A stretch of DNA of 64,000 bases from Peromyscus leucopus (GCF_004664715.2 NC_051076.1:2854451-2918450); one strand, 5' to 3'. Positions 48,195-61,396 are shown, counted from the first letter of the stretch. A program made the numbers and translations. Notes: generated by a model from the letters alone, not told the origin.

Positions 48195-49663
48195 CACATT
48201 TTTTAATTCAATTTCAAATCAATCGTACCTTAAAATATACTCTATCCTACTGAAGCATTTCTGCCTGAAACGAGAGAGAATTAGTAATAAACTGGGAGGC
48301 ACTGCTATATGAAGTAGGCACAGAACAGTTCAGGACTTTGATGCAGGTCACACAGCAGTTCATGCAGTAAGGATACAGAGTTAAGACCCACACATACTCT
48401 TCTCTCTACTGTCACGATGACTCCAGTATTTATGAAGACTTAACTTGTGATCATTGTGTATTGTGAATTTCCAGGTGTCGTCTTATTTTTCATTCCCCAT
48501 TTTATTTTTGGTCTTCTGAAAGTCATCTTGGATAAGAGAACCTTGCTATAATATCTGCCATCTTAACATTCGTGTTAAGAACACAGTTCAGAGCCAGACA
48601 TTGTGATACATACCTATAATCCCAGTATTGCAAAGACAGACAGTTTCTTCTTTGAGAAAGATAAACAAAATTAGTATGAAACTTCTTAAAGCAATGGTAA
48701 CAGGGCTGCCTGCCATGCTGGAACAGCTTGACTTACTAGAAAAGCTTTGCTTCATGACTTCTGTGGACCTTCATAAGCTTGTAGAAGTGATAGGACTTAT
48801 AATCAGACACACATAAGTATAGTCACCCACTCTCTGATCTTCCTAGCTTGTGTTGAGATCATACATCAGCAGTGGCTATTGTCCCAGTTGCTAGGCAACA
48901 TTTGCCTGTTTATTTTGATTACATCAGAGGCCAAAGTTTCATGTGTGCTCCACTGCCAAGAACAATTTGACTTTTGACACTCTATTTTCATCTTAAATAT
49001 ATTCATCTCTCTAATATACCTCATAAATGTATGACATTCTCAGTTGAGCTGTCATTGTCTACCCCTCCCCCAAGGTGATATTCAGATTGCTTCATTCTGG
49101 AGTACTAGATCTGCTACACTCTGCACGGAGTGGCTGCAGGATTTCTCCATATCCAAGTTTGCCTAAGCTATTTTACTCATCTGGAATGCTTACTCATTTC
49201 AGGCATTCATCTGTAGTTTTTGCAACCTCCAACTATTTTTAGTTTTTTAAGTGAAGGAATGGAATTTGTCACAGCAAAATGTTCATGGACCTTGTTATCA
49301 GGTTTGTGTTCAAACCAAGGGTCCATCACTTACAAGCCTCACTTTGCTCTTTTACTTATAATGATGTTTACCTCCTAAGTGTTTGTAGAGGTACCCTGAA
49401 ATCAGCTATGTAAACCATTTGACCCAGTTCGTACAAGGGGAAGAATCTTGTAGCTCCTCACCTCCCTATTGGTTACATTGCACTAAATATGCAGTGAATA
49501 CTATCTTCTTCCTCTGTCAAGCCTTTCCTAATCATCTTTGGAACCATCCTTGAGAAGTGCAGATTGTCTCTGCTGACCACCTATGATGTTTAATTCTACA
49601 CTAGGTATTTTCATGATCAACCTTGTTTGTTTGTTTGTTTTTTTCAAATAAGACTTTTTTTTT
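48195..49663. other. Cast intron, no gene seen
   Basis: Contains a diverged B1/ID-like fragment at about 48593-48645 (CAGACATTGTGATACATACC) and a MIR-like trace near 49290-49425. Nothing coding. Confidence 0.45.
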
Positions 49664-49822
49664 TAAATACTTTTTAACTTGATTTTATGTGCATTGGTGT
49701 GAGGGTGTCAGATCTCCTAGAACTGGAGTTACAGACAGTTGTGAGCTGCCGTGTGGACGCTGGGAATTGAACCCGGGTCCTCTGGAAGAACATCCAGTGC
49801 TCTTAACCATCTCTCCAGACCC
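49664..49822 (-). mobile_element. B2/B3 SINE, antisense
   Basis: Body GGGAATTGAACCCGGGTCC, ending CTTAACCATCTCTCCAGACC. Confidence 0.85.
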
Positions 49823-50821
49823 CATGATCAGCCTTGTTATTTACTATGCTCTGATGTATAAACAACCTGCTAGCACACTGTTGTATTCTCCTGAGAAAGC
49901 TCACCTTCATTTATAAATGACCATTTGCTTATATGTCATCAGATTCCTATTTTATTATATTAAGCACTATATGTTCTTAAACCTTTTCCACCATAACCCC
50001 TTTTAGCACAAGAAATTTTATATAACCCTGGATACAAAGTGTATAGAATAGGTATACAACTTGAATATTTACTGATAATAAATCACAAGGAAATTTTATT
50101 CTGAAATAATTATTTGCTATATTCATAATTTTACTATTAAAGACAAAAGTCAAATTGCAGACTGATAAGATGGATGTGATTGTTCATTTTTACATTAAGA
50201 ATTAAGTCTTGATTGAACACTTGGTACTGAAGGACATACAATATCTTCAGTGTAGTCTGTAGTTGGTCAGTGTTTTGATTCTATACTTTTCAGACCTGAG
50301 AGTGCTATTTCACACAAATACATAGTACAAAATGGCAGAAGGTGTGTAGGACTATTTAAAAAATTATTGAAAACTCTGTCCTAATCCCAAGCCAAAATTC
50401 ACTTAATTACATTTTTGTGAAATTCAAGGCAGCAACTCACAGAGCAGTTTTTGAAAACCAAACATTTTGCCACAACACAATTCAAACTAATTCCATACTT
50501 ACATGTTGAGGAATGAAAAGAAGGAAATGTTAAGTCTTTGTTTTCCACAGTTAAGTCATTATGTGTCTTTAAAATCAGGAAACTTTGTATGTACAATAAA
50601 ACCTCTGTAATTCATAATATAATGGTAGCCTACAATCTCAGCTGAGGTTCTTCTGGAAGCATTTATTGCCACTGAATGATGTGATCTCAGGCACAGTGCA
50701 GATTGGCTGTGTTGTGTGTTCAGAATCAAGGCCACAGTAAAGTCCCATCATGTGACATGGATGGGCACTTCACAATTCTCCTTAATATTCTTTTCCTCCT
50801 CCTTCTCCTCCTCCTTTTCTT
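49823..50821. other. Cast intron, no gene seen
   Basis: AT-rich non-coding sequence without recognised elements. Confidence 0.4.
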
Positions 50822-51070
50822 TTTAATGGAAGAAAGTCTGTTTGTGCTTATGGTTGTAGAGTAATAGGAGTCCATTATGGCTTGGAGGCAGGGCAGCAAG
50901 TGGCAGGCAGGGCAGCAGGAGCAGTGAGCTGAGAGATTACATCTTTAACTCTTAGAAGGCCTGAAACTTAGGCAGAGCTCCACCAACCTCCAATTGGGAG
51001 GATCCTGCCAAAGATCTTCAGTGGGCCTTCCTGGAGCCCTTCAGACTGCACAGCTCTCAATATGTCCCAA
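50822..51070 (-). mobile_element. MaLR-like repeat fragment, antisense
   Basis: Blocks such as GAGTAATAGGAGTCCATTAT and GGCAGGCAGGGCAGCAGG resemble the dispersed repeat family seen at 36184 and 55375. Ends are not clear. Confidence 0.45.
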
Positions 51071-51167
51071 ACCCTCCATCTTAATGCTCTAGAGCCCACG
51101 ATTATTCTTATGTGTTTGAATTAACTTTTTGTCATTTCATGTTTAGAAATCTTTTACTGTTGGCATC

Positions 51168-51746
51168 TGCTGTGGGATGTTCTGTATGTTAAATGTGTTG
51201 CTCTGATTGGTTAATAAATAAAACACTGATTGGCCAGTAGCCAGGCAGGAAGTATAGGCGGGATAAGCAGAGAAGATAATTCTGGGAAGAGGAAGGCTGA
51301 GTTAGAGAGACACTGTCAGCAGCTGCCGTGACAAGTGAGATGTAAGGTACCAGTGTAAGCCACGAGCCATGTGGCAACTTATAGACTAATAGATATGGGT
51401 TAATTTAAGATATAAGAACTATGCCGGGCAGTGGTGGCACACACCTTTAATCCCAGCACTCGGGAGGCAGAGCCAGGCAGATCTCTGTGAGTTCGAGGCC
51501 AGCCTGGGCTACCAAGTGAGTCCCAGGAAAGGCACAAAGCTACACAGAGAAACCCTGTCTTGAAAAACCAAAAAAAAAAAAAAAAAAGATATAAGAACTA
51601 GATAACAAGAAGCTTGCTGAGGCCATACCGTTTATAAGCAATATAAATTTCTGTGTGTTTACTTGGTTGGGTCTGAGCGACTGTGGGACTGGCGAGTAAG
51701 AGAGATTTGTCCTGACTGTGGGCCAGGCAGGAAAACTGTAGCTACA
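51168..51746 (+). mobile_element. Solo ERV LTR with nested B1, exact 6-bp TSD
   Basis: From TGCTGTGGGATG to ...GTAGCTACA, flanked by identical GGCATC (51162-51167 and 51747-51752). Without the nested B1 and its duplication it is 400 bp, close to the homologous 3' LTR at 31577-31961. Confidence 0.88.
51422..51585 (+). mobile_element. B1 SINE nested in the LTR, perfect 15-bp TSD
   Basis: Full B1 from TGCCGGGCAGTGG to an A-tail. AAGATATAAGAACTA is exactly repeated at 51407-51421 and 51586-51600. The duplicated word belongs to the LTR, proving the B1 came second. Confidence 0.96.
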
Positions 51747-51752
51747 GGCATC

Positions 51753-54700
51753 ATTCTGGTAACCTCTATGTTCATTTAAATGACCCCACAAGACATTTCA
51801 GTTATTAAAGCACAGTTGTATTATTTAATAGTTAACAGTACACAAAGGTATGCTGTGGTATGACAGCATGGCACACAGGAAACAAATCTGAATGTCTATA
51901 TATTCATTCCCTGAAGTGAATAACCCATTATTAAGGAAACATGTAAACTTGTATTCACTGGGTGCAGTATTGCTGTTTGTAGAGAGTGTAGCTTTCCCTA
52001 AAAAGGTGCTTGCTAGGGAATAAGGCATTTACTAATTGTTTCTTAAAGGTGTCCTGTACAAAGAGGCTCAGGGGCTTGTTTGTCTAGATCTCCATCTTCT
52101 AAGATGTTCAACAACTAAATAGTGACAGTAGTCATGTAAATGATGAAATGTTCAGAATATGTTATCTTTGCCACTTTTCTCTTCTAGTCTGTAAGTAAAT
52201 TTTCTAGAGATCATGCAGTAAAGTTCACACAGTGCTGCATTTGAACTGTATACTAATAATTTGTATTTATTGATGTGCAGATCTCATAGAAATGCACAAT
52301 GAGCAACTTCTGTTAAGCCAGCTTTGGGAACTGGCAGGGTACACACCACCTGGGATGGGCCTGGCTGCTGCCTTGTACAGTGCACATTCTTCTTTATTTC
52401 AGAGATCTTGTGGTTACAGCTGATTTCTTTTATATTAGTTGAAACGTGTTACTAAGCAAGAACCTAGTTTGTAAATCAGAAATAAATGACTTGCTTTTCT
52501 CTTGTACATCTAGTAGTGCTAATTTTAGAAGTTAAAAATCAATGTTGATTTGTCCGTCTTTTTATTAAATTTATATAGGGTTTAGTATTTTGTGTTTTGT
52601 CCAAATTGCCCTTTGCTTTGGGGTATAGAAATGGATCTTATAATAACCCCATAGAGCACCTGGTCCCACAGTCAGGCGATGTTTAGGCTTAACTGACATT
52701 CTGCACAGGGCGCAAAGAAGCCACCAAGACTGAAACTTAAATCTTATGACATATTATATAATTGTTGTAGGCTAAAATAAAAAAAACAATGCATTAAAAC
52801 TATAGTTTATTATTTGCAGTTAAAAATGGAATCAAGATTTCAATCAACCCATGATTTTTGAGCTCCTTTCTGCTAACCTGTACTCAGCACCGTAATAGGC
52901 ACTGGAAAGAGTGGGAATACCTTGTTTCTTGATAGGCCTATAGCTTCATTGATAAATCATGACCCACGTTCATCACAAGAGCTGGGTCAGCCTCCAGTGT
53001 AGAATATGTGACTACACTTTAAGTGAGAAGTATAGAATTTATGGATTATACCTTGAACCATTATGAAAGATTTCCTAGGCATTAGGGATGACATGGTGAA
53101 GAGCTGAGAGGTGGCAGATGGGAGGAGCATGATGGTGAAGCTTTGACAATAAGTAGTGATTTTAAAGTGGTTGCTATTTACCAGTCATCATTCATTCACA
53201 TAACTTAGCTTACCCTTAAAACAGTTTTCAAAATGCTTTAACTAATAAAAATTATAACTATTCTCATTTTGCCTCTGAGGAAACTGGGTCACGGAGTGGC
53301 TAAATAACTTGCTTGAGTTTGTGCATGCATTGAATGGTCAGCTGTATTCCACCAAGCAGTCTTAAAGCTAGATTTCCCCCATTCCACTATGAATTAGAGC
53401 ATAGGGCTCTCTGCTAAGATTCTGATGAGATGATCAGGACTCCATTCTGGTGGGAGAGAACATAGGGTAGGGAGTCATAGTAAGAGAATGAATGACTAAA
53501 CAGATCAAATGATGCAGAACTTAAAAAAGACAGAAAGCACTGAACTATATCCAACATATATTAGAAGACTATTGATATTATTAGTATGGAAATAGGATGA
53601 CTTATTTATTTTGGAAACATTAGTTAGATCAAAATGATTGAGAGATAAATTGGAATAGGGAGGGATGCAGGTGGGAGAGAACAAAGCCCAGAAACTATTA
53701 GAAGAACCTTGGAATAATCTAAGTGCTGGTGTGGGTGACTAGACCAGGAGTATGTTCGGCAGTAGAAATGGAAAAAAAAAAAAAAAATGAAATGATAGGA
53801 GGTTGACAACCAACACTCCTGAATACAGGTGATTCTGAATGGGATAAATTTCTTACAAGTCCAAAGCCAACGGGTGATATGCCCATTTTACAGATGTCAA
53901 ATTGAGGCCCCAAAGAGTTCAATAATTGGGTAAATAAGTGACAAAGCAGGAATCTTAGTCTGAGTCTCTCTCAGTTTCTCTTTCTAAGGTAGTCTCGTGA
54001 CAAAGCAGGCTTGTTGATAAGATAAAGTGAATTGCTCACACAATAGAAGATACTTAAAATTCTAGAGAATTCAATATTCCAAGAAAGCATCATTTTAAAA
54101 GTCATAGTAACTGATGGGATTGTGAGTAGTAAGGATCATGGAATAGGTGAAAGAAGCTTCCAGAAGGAAGCAGATCAGAAGAATGAGAAAAGAACCTGAG
54201 ATTCCCAGTTTGACAGCAGCCAATAAGTGAAAAGGGTCAATGTTTCATGATGAAGCTGCTGTTGAATTATCAAGTAGAAAGGAAGAGCTCAGGCATGGGG
54301 CCTGATGTCTTGGTCACTTTCGACAAAGGCAGGCCCAAGAATATGAAGGGCCATCAATGCTGCATGTGGGGAAATGTTAAGGCTGTATTGCTAGTTGGAA
54401 AAGGAAGCAAGGTCTAATTTAGGAGACAAAAATCTAGTACATCTGATGCTCCACTCTGTTTTTTCTCAACTGAATCAGCAGGTAGAGGTGAGGAGAGATT
54501 GAAGTGAGCCTGGCTGGCTGCAGCAGAAGTAGTGAGGATCACGGAAGACGTGAACATGCCTGAAAAGAAGCCAAGTGCCTCTGGCAGACAAACATTAAGC
54601 TAGGTCTCTGTTCTGTAGCCAGAGAAGTAAAAAGCTGAGGAAATATTTTTTTTTTAAACTGGAGTTAACATCAACACAATGGATAAAAGATCATTACAGA

Positions 54701-55374
54701 AGTCTATCCCTTTATCAGATGCCCTACTCTCCCACCTTTTCCCATTTATCAGAACTTTCAAGGGTTCCCAGAGCCAAAAATCTTCTCTACCTTTACAAAT
54801 GGTCTTTTCTCATGCAGCCTCATAACAAGCTTGAGTTTGACCTGAACTTTATTTAAAGATCAAACATTTGTCATATCCTATGAGAAAATTCTTAACACTT
54901 CTGCTAAATCACCTAAGTTATGTGACAAACCTTGGTGATTATTTTGCCTCACTGGACTCAACTCCTCAAGGACGTGATTTTGTCTGTGTATTCTCAAGTC
55001 CTGGAGCAGTGTTTTTAAATAATGGCTCTTGAATGGGAGGATGGTGCATTATTTATATCAGGGCATTTCTCTGATGCTTGTTACTCTGATTCTGCCTTAG
55101 CTCATATTATAAAGAATTAGTACTACTCTGGGTACTAGGAAATTTCCTTGGATATTTGGAAGGGCAAGTGTTGTTTCAGCTGCATTCTGGTCTGACACCC
55201 AGTGCTAGCTCCATGGAGGCATTTCAGTGTATGGGAATACTTGAAAACTGGCAGCCCCTTGACATTCTGTGGACCAATGGTGCTAAGCATTGTAGTACAG
55301 GGACACAGGTGGACTTGCATTGGTGCTGACATATACAGCTATGCATGCCTTATTTAAGGATGCATCTCCCTGGG
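51753..55374. other. Cast intron with old MIR pieces
   Basis: Non-coding. MIR-like antisense piece at about 53190-53345 (CCTCTGAGGAAACTGGGTCACGG split across lines) and another at about 53880-54000 (CATTTTACAGATGTCAAATTG). A 16-base A-run is at 53769-53786. No exon seen. Confidence 0.5.
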
Positions 55375-55707
55375 TGTCTTAGTTTGAGTTTCTATTGCTG
55401 TGAAGAGACACCATGACCACAGCAACTCTTGTAAAGGAAAACATTTAATTTGCTGGACTGTTATCACAGTGGAGTGCAAAGAGAAATGGTGCTAGAGAAG
55501 GAGCTGAGAGTTGTACAACTTGATCCCAGGCAGTAGAAGTGACTGTGTACGCAGCTTGAGCATATATGAGGCCTCATAATGACACACTTCCTCCAACAAG
55601 ACCACACCTACTCTAAAAAGGCCACAATTCCTAAGAGTACTACTCCCTGTGGGCCAAGCCTTCAAACACATGAGTCTGTGGGGGCCATACCTATTCAAAC
55701 CATCACA
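55375..55707 (-). mobile_element. MaLR-like LTR, antisense, near-perfect TSD
   Basis: TGTCTTAGTTTGAG...CAAACCATCACA, flanked by CTGGG (55370-55374) and CTGGC (55708-55712), 4 of 5 matching. Confidence 0.7.
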
Positions 55708-56596
55708 CTGGCCTTTTGCCTTTGTGGTTCCTCCTTGTCCTATGCCACCATATAATCTGTCATACCTTCAGAATCACCTGTCTCAGCAGTCCTCTGCTAT
55801 GGTTTCATGGTCGGAGTTTTCATGAGACACTGATTTGCTGGAGTGATTGTTTAACTCTTGCCAACCCTGGCTAGGCTCTACCTTTCAGAGGCATATCAAT
55901 CTGTCTCACCCCAGTATCCCTAGAACTTTACAGAGGTACACACATTTTTTTCCACATAAAATGAAGGAAACTGTGGTTACTCCTGGACATGAGATTCCAT
56001 TTTCTCATCTGTTTAAAGTCTACATGTTAGTCTTTAACAAGGTCATTCATTGCTAAGCTTCACATCCTTTAAAAATCTAGGAGTTAACTTTTCACTTGTT
56101 ATTTACATTCATGCTTGGCAACTCAAGTGGTACAAAATGAAAACATATTCAGTCCTTTACATGAGATAATAAACATTAAACATTCTTTACCTTCACTTCT
56201 AGAATAAGAGCTGAACAAGATGCAATAACCCAGAGTTGAGCAGGTCAATGGGGTAGCATAATTTCCCCTTGCCCCAGTCCCTGAGAATCAGCATTTGTAT
56301 TTCAGTTTTGGAAAACGTGACATGTCTTAATGTGAAACTTCCATGGAGGACTCCATGCTGAGGACAGGTGGAGCCAATGCCTTAAGCAAACGTCCTGTTA
56401 TGACCATACTTATTTGTAGCTTCTATATGGAGAGGTTTGATTATTCTTGGTGGGCCTTTGAATGTCTCCATTATTGGACGTGAGGCTCACTTTCAGGGAT
56501 TATTTAATGCAATATTAGTTAGGCAGGAATAACCTGAAGATATATGATTTTGTAAACAGTTTAATAAATTTATATGTTTAAAAATTAATATTTAAT
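55708..56596. other. Cast intron, no gene seen
   Basis: Non-coding intron without recognised repeats or exons. Confidence 0.4.
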
Positions 56597-56850
56597 GGGC
56601 TGGAGAGATGGTTCCATGGGTAAGAGTACTTGGTACCCTTGCAGAGTATCCTGGTCCAATTCTAAGCACACCCATGGTGGTTCACAACTAGCTATCATTC
56701 CAGTACCAGGGAACAAGATATTCTCTTCTGACTCCCACTGGACACCAGGCTTGTACATAGCAAATACTTACATACAAGCAAATACTCATACAAATAAAAT
56801 AAATAATAATAGTAACATTTAAATAAATTAATTAATTAAAATAAAATTTT
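56597..56850 (+). mobile_element. B2 SINE, sense
   Basis: GGGCTGGAGAGATGGTTCCA head with the tRNA-derived promoter region, then the B2 body and an AATAAAATAAATAAT-rich tail. Confidence 0.85.
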
Positions 56851-57170
56851 AATTTAAATCTTTGCCTAAAGACTTTAATCATAAAAAGCACTTTCATGTA
56901 CAGAATTTGTTCCTGCTGCTGGTTTGACATGGATGAGGAAAACAACTGAAGGAATAGGGACTTACTGAATTTGGTTAGAAATTTGAACATTTCTACCTTC
57001 ATATTGTGAAGGTGGAATTTCCTACATATGAGCCCTTTAATCTCTAACAAATTTTATTCTCAACAAAAAAATATGGATATTCATATATTTCTCCACTAAT
57101 TTAGCTGTAAGGTAAATCTTTGTATGTTTTTTTATCCCAAAGGGAATGTGAAAGCGGTTACTCTGGTGCC

Positions 57171-57174
<4 letters not shown>

Positions 57175-57223
<49 letters not shown>
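57175..57223. repeat. (GT)n microsatellite
   Basis: About 24 uninterrupted GT units. Confidence 0.95.
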
Positions 57224-57225
<2 letters not shown>

Positions 57226-57995
57226 CATGCTGTTGAAAGGCACACCTGATTGCTACCTATGAGTGCTTCGAAATAAGTAAGTTCATATGACTTTGTTCAA
57301 AAAGTTAGTGTGCTAAAACTGTGGTCTTCTATCTGTAAGTTACCATAGTTCAACTATAGTGTTAGTTGATGCATGCATGTGGGTAAGTGATTTTGGTCAT
57401 GGGCAACAGGTAGTAACAGAGTCATACTACCATCCCCTTGAATGGGAATGTGAGTGGGAGAAGAGCAGTGACAAGCTTATGCTGCTCTTAATATAGCTTC
57501 TGAAGTGGCTCTGGGCCAGGTATTGGAGACAGAGTGAGGTCCACATTATAGACTTTTCCCATCTTCCTGATAGTCACAACTAATTACTGACAGTGGATTG
57601 GTTAAGTAGACAGCTTTTTCCCAGATGGAATCCCTGAGCTGGAAATCCTAATGAATTCAAATGTGAAAAGGTTTAAGTGAACCTGGATTGGTATTTGCCA
57701 ACATGATAAATGCCTATTTTAATATTATCACAATGATACAAGCTAAGTAATGGAATAGTACTCAATACCATACATGCATCCATATGCTCAGGTGTTACCC
57801 ACTGCTTAGATTATTCACTTGTAGGACTCCACCTCCCCCATGCATTCCAAAGGAGGGCTATTAAGTCTTGTGCTCTATATGAGACAGATATACAGCAATA
57901 CATTCTCTCTATACCCATCTTCCATCTTCTTTTTCTTATATTGCATTAAAAGGACAATTGCCATTCATGTTACATACTTGTTTCTTCTATTGTTA

Positions 57996-58100
57996 TGATA
58001 GATAGATAGATAGATGAGAGTTGATAGATGGGTAGATAAGATACTAATGGCTGTGATTGATAGATAAGGTTGATAGATAAGTTACTAATGGCTGTGATAC
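57996..58100. repeat. GATA repeats and a small tandem duplication
   Basis: GATAGATAGATAGATAGATG at 57998 onward, then the word ACTAATGGCTGTGAT occurring twice (58042 and 58084 region), each preceded by GATAAG. Confidence 0.8.
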
Positions 58101-58538
58101 AATATCTGAAAGAATTTACATAAAGAAAGCAGAGTTTATTTTAGCTTCTGGGTTTGGAGATATAGTCTATCCCCTAACCATGCCATCCTAATGGCCCACT
58201 TCCTCCAGCTAGAGTCCATTTCTAAAAGTTCCATAGCTCTCTAAAAAGTACTAGTTGGGGACCAAGTATTCAAATATACTTGGGGCTTCCTTCACATTCA
58301 AATTATGTCCTGTTAGGAATAATGTGCTAGTAATTTTGTTAACATTTATAATGTGGCAGAAATTTTACACAATTATTGCAAATACTTATAAAACCTGTGA
58401 AATAGACACTATGTCCCATTTTACATATCTGAAAAACTGAGGCTTAAAGTCACAGTACTAGTAAATAACAGAGCCAGCTAGGATTTAAACAAAGTTTATA
58501 AAGGGTTCTAACAAGTATCAAAGTGCACATTCTTTTTA

Positions 58539-58683
58539 TTTATTTTTTTTTTTTTTTGGTTTTTCGAGACAGGGTTTCTGTGTGTAGCTTTGCGCTTTCC
58601 TGGACTCACTTGGTAGCCAGCTGCTCGAACTCACAAGATCGCTGCTCTGCTCGAGTGCTGGGATAAAGGGTGCGCAACGCCGC
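58539..58683 (-). mobile_element. B1 SINE, antisense, exact 15-bp TSD
   Basis: TTTTTCGAGACAGGGTTTC and GTGTAGCTTTGCGC are the reversed B1 3' half. The 5' half is degraded. TGCACATTCTTTTTA is repeated exactly at 58524-58538 and 58684-58698. MIR-like sequence lies on both sides (about 58395-58500 and 58745-58870). Confidence 0.9.
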
Positions 58684-59014
58684 TGCACATTCTTTTTAAA
58701 AATAGTATTGACAGTTATAACAAAGTTTACCAAACAATTGTGTATATAAACTTGCAAGGTAATTGTTATCTACTGAAGAAAAGTTGTGTGTGGGAAACTG
58801 AAGATCAGAAACTCAGTAACTGCCTAATATTATGTAGCACATAACAGACTCTAAATCTGAGCCAATTTGATCTGGTCACAGACTTTTATCCCATGTCCGG
58901 CAACACATATTGGGAGTTGTGTACATGTTGTGAACATGATAAAATAAATTAGGCAAAACCAAGGTGGAAAGTTAGGGGCAGTGTGAAGAAAAGCTGAGGA
59001 TAATTTTAAGTAGG

Positions 59015-59819
59015 TGTCTTTGTTAGGGTTTCTATTGATATGACAAAATACTATGACGAAAAGCAAGTTGGGGTGGAAGGGTTTATTAGGCTTACACTTC
59101 GGCATTGCTGTTCATCATTGAAGGAAGTCAGAACAGGAACTCAAACAGAGTAGGATGCCAGAAGCAGGAGCTGATGCAGAGGCTATGGATAGCAGCTGCT
59201 TACTGGCTTGGTTCCATGGCTTGTTCAGCCCACCTTCTTATAGAACCTAGGACCAGCAGCCCAGGGATGGCTGCTGGGGGAGATCTTTATGTATGCTGTG
59301 AATATATGTTGTTCCCATTGGTTAATAAATAAGTTGCTTTGGCCAAGCAGCTTAGGTTCAGGTGGGAAATCCAAGGAGAGAGACAAGAAAGAGAAAGGTG
59401 GAGTCTGGAGAGATGCCAGCTGCCACCGAAGGAGAAGTAAGATGCCAGCAGACCAGTAATGCCATGGCCATGTGGTAAAACATAGATTAATAGAAATGGG
59501 TTAATTTAAGATGAGAGAGCTAGCAAGGAAGAAGCCCACCGTGGGTCATACAGTTTGTAAATAACATTAATCATCTGAGTGATTATTTTATAAGTGACTG
59601 CAGGACTGTAGGGCCAGGCAGGACACTGGACCTGAGAGGACCTGAGAAAACTTATGGCTACAGATGGCACCAACAACCATTGGCTGGCCCTCCTCCATTG
59701 ATCATTAAATGAGAAAATGCCTTACAGCTGGATCTTAAGGAGGCATTTCCTCAGCTGAGGCTCCTTTCTCTGATGACTCTATAGCTTGTGTCAAGGTGAT
59801 ACACAAACCAGCCAGTACA
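59015..59819 (-). mobile_element. MaLR-type LTR, antisense, split by solo ERV LTR
   Basis: TGTCTTTGTTAGGG...GCCAGTACA, flanked by GTAGG (59010-59014) and GTGGG (59820-59824), 4 of 5. It is interrupted at 59266-59668 by the element below. Its right end lies 41 bases before exon 2. Confidence 0.82.
59272..59662 (+). mobile_element. Solo ERV LTR nested in MaLR, exact 6-bp TSD
   Basis: 391-bp LTR from TGCTGGGGGAGATC to ...TTATGGCTACA, flanked by identical GATGGC (59266-59271 and 59663-59668). The duplicated word is MaLR sequence, so this insertion is younger. It ends about 200 bases before exon 2 in sense orientation and contains TTAATAAATAAG near 59321. Confidence 0.9.
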
Positions 59820-59860
59820 GTGGGGATTATGGCAAGTCTGACTCTTTGTTTCCTTTCTAG

Positions 59861-59920
59861 GTGCCAGCTTCATCTGCTGCAGCCAGCAAGTTTCCCAGTA
59901 TGAGTACCACAGAAGCTAAG
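59861..59920 (+). CDS. Cast: Cast exon 2, with internal start Met of type III
   Basis: Twenty codons from acceptor TTTCTAG|GTG (59860/59861) to donor AAG|GTAAAG (59920/59921), phase 0. The read-through peptide is VPASSAAASK... then MSTTEAK, aligning with human VSASSGATSK... and MNPTETK. In transcripts from exon 1u the first usable start is the Met at 59900-59902; the upstream 13 codons then become 5' UTR. In 1xa or 1xb transcripts the Met is internal. The exon begins only 41 bases after the end of a MaLR-like LTR that itself holds a nested solo LTR. Confidence 0.95.
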
Positions 59921-61396
59921 GTAAAGAACCTTCAAGGGGAAGCCTGAACAAATGCACTTTAAGTTGATTGTGAAAAATATGCTTGTTGACAGATGGGTTG
60001 CTTAGCTTAGGAAGCTCACAATCTGGAAGTCAGCAGCTTCTTCCTGAGTTGGAATCTTGTGCAAATTTTCCTCTAAGAGGTTTCTATTGTTTCAGAATCT
60101 TTCAAAAGTGTCACTGTTGGAACTTTTTGCCTTTGATTACATTTTTCAAGAGCAAGGAGATAATCTTTCTGAGTATATTCCTCTGGAACTGAATGAATAG
60201 GGACTCTGTCTTTTTGGTAACAGTTGTAATATTTTGGTAGACATTTAGAATAGAAAAAGCTTATACTAAGTGACCACAGAAGCAAAAGAACAGGATACTG
60301 ATGGTTTGAGATGCTTTCTGATATGTGGGTTATGGAGGAGAGTATTGTCTCTATGACAAACTCCTTAGAGCTCTCTTAGGTATTTATTTTTATATTTATT
60401 CCTTGGAATTTCAGAAGAATTAAAGAAGTATAGTTGCTGCAAAGAGTGAGTCCAGTTCTGACAGATGACTGAAGGTGCCTTAGTGTCTCCACCTTAGTTA
60501 CTTAGACTCAAGCTGTTTCTTAGAACTATTTAATGGTAGAAATTAAAAAGGAGGCATTTGCAAAGTGTTCTCAACTTGTTTGTTTGTGTATTCCCATATT
60601 TGACTGCATTAAGAGCTCCCAGTTCCATTATTATCAGATCGCTCTATCTACAGCTTCCAGCTCATGTTTGCTGTCTGTGTCCCCTGTCACTATGATGCCT
60701 CAGCAGTCTCCTGCTCCAGGGGATGTGGCAAAGAAGTTACTACTAGGGATCCTCTTGCCTTATCTTGAATTAGAACTGTGCAAATATCTGAGAGTGTCCA
60801 TTTACCTAAGTTTTATAAAGTTTAGCTTCAAATTTTGTATTTCCCTGGCTGTTTATTTAGTATTTGATATCGATATTTATTTAGTATTTTATATTGATTT
60901 CTTAATCATATTAAAATATTAACTATACTATCAGTAACTAATTAGTTGTCATTTGTTCAATTATTTTTAAAAGTCATTTATACAAATATGCATACATATA
61001 TTTGTAGTGTTGGGGATTGAACCTTGAAGCTTCATGTATGCAAGCAACTACATACTATACTTTTGAGGGATGTCCTTAGCTGCTTCAATCTATCTTAATC
61101 TTAAAAGACTAAAGAAGAAGCATATACAAAACAAAATGCAAAATAAAACACCATTAGATTTGCCATCAGTGGCTAGGAAAGACAGATATATGAGCTGTTT
61201 CTATTGTTTTGGTTCATGTAGCTGCTGCTCAGTTGTGATCACATGTTGCAGCCTGAGGGCTAGTGCTTATTTCCAGGTCCCATGGTTTCCAGAGCATGTA
61301 TTAGCAATCCTTGAACGTCACAAGTCATCAATCATGCTAATTCTTGGCAGCCAAAACAAACAAAACCTTGGAAGAAGGAAGGTGTAGTAGGGACCT
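59921..61396. other. Cast intron between exons 2 and 3, first part
   Basis: AT-rich. A reversed B4/ID-like fragment at about 61005-61085 (TTGGGGATTGAACCTTGAAG). A 129-codon frame at 60533-60922 lacks splice or protein support. Confidence 0.45.

Noticed and set aside
56597..56670. tRNA-like A and B box region
   Set aside because: It is the tRNA-derived head of a B2 SINE, not a tRNA gene.
57996..58100. Spaced short repeats considered as a CRISPR-like array
   Set aside because: GATA microsatellite plus one tandem duplication in a mammalian intron; no regular repeat-spacer order.
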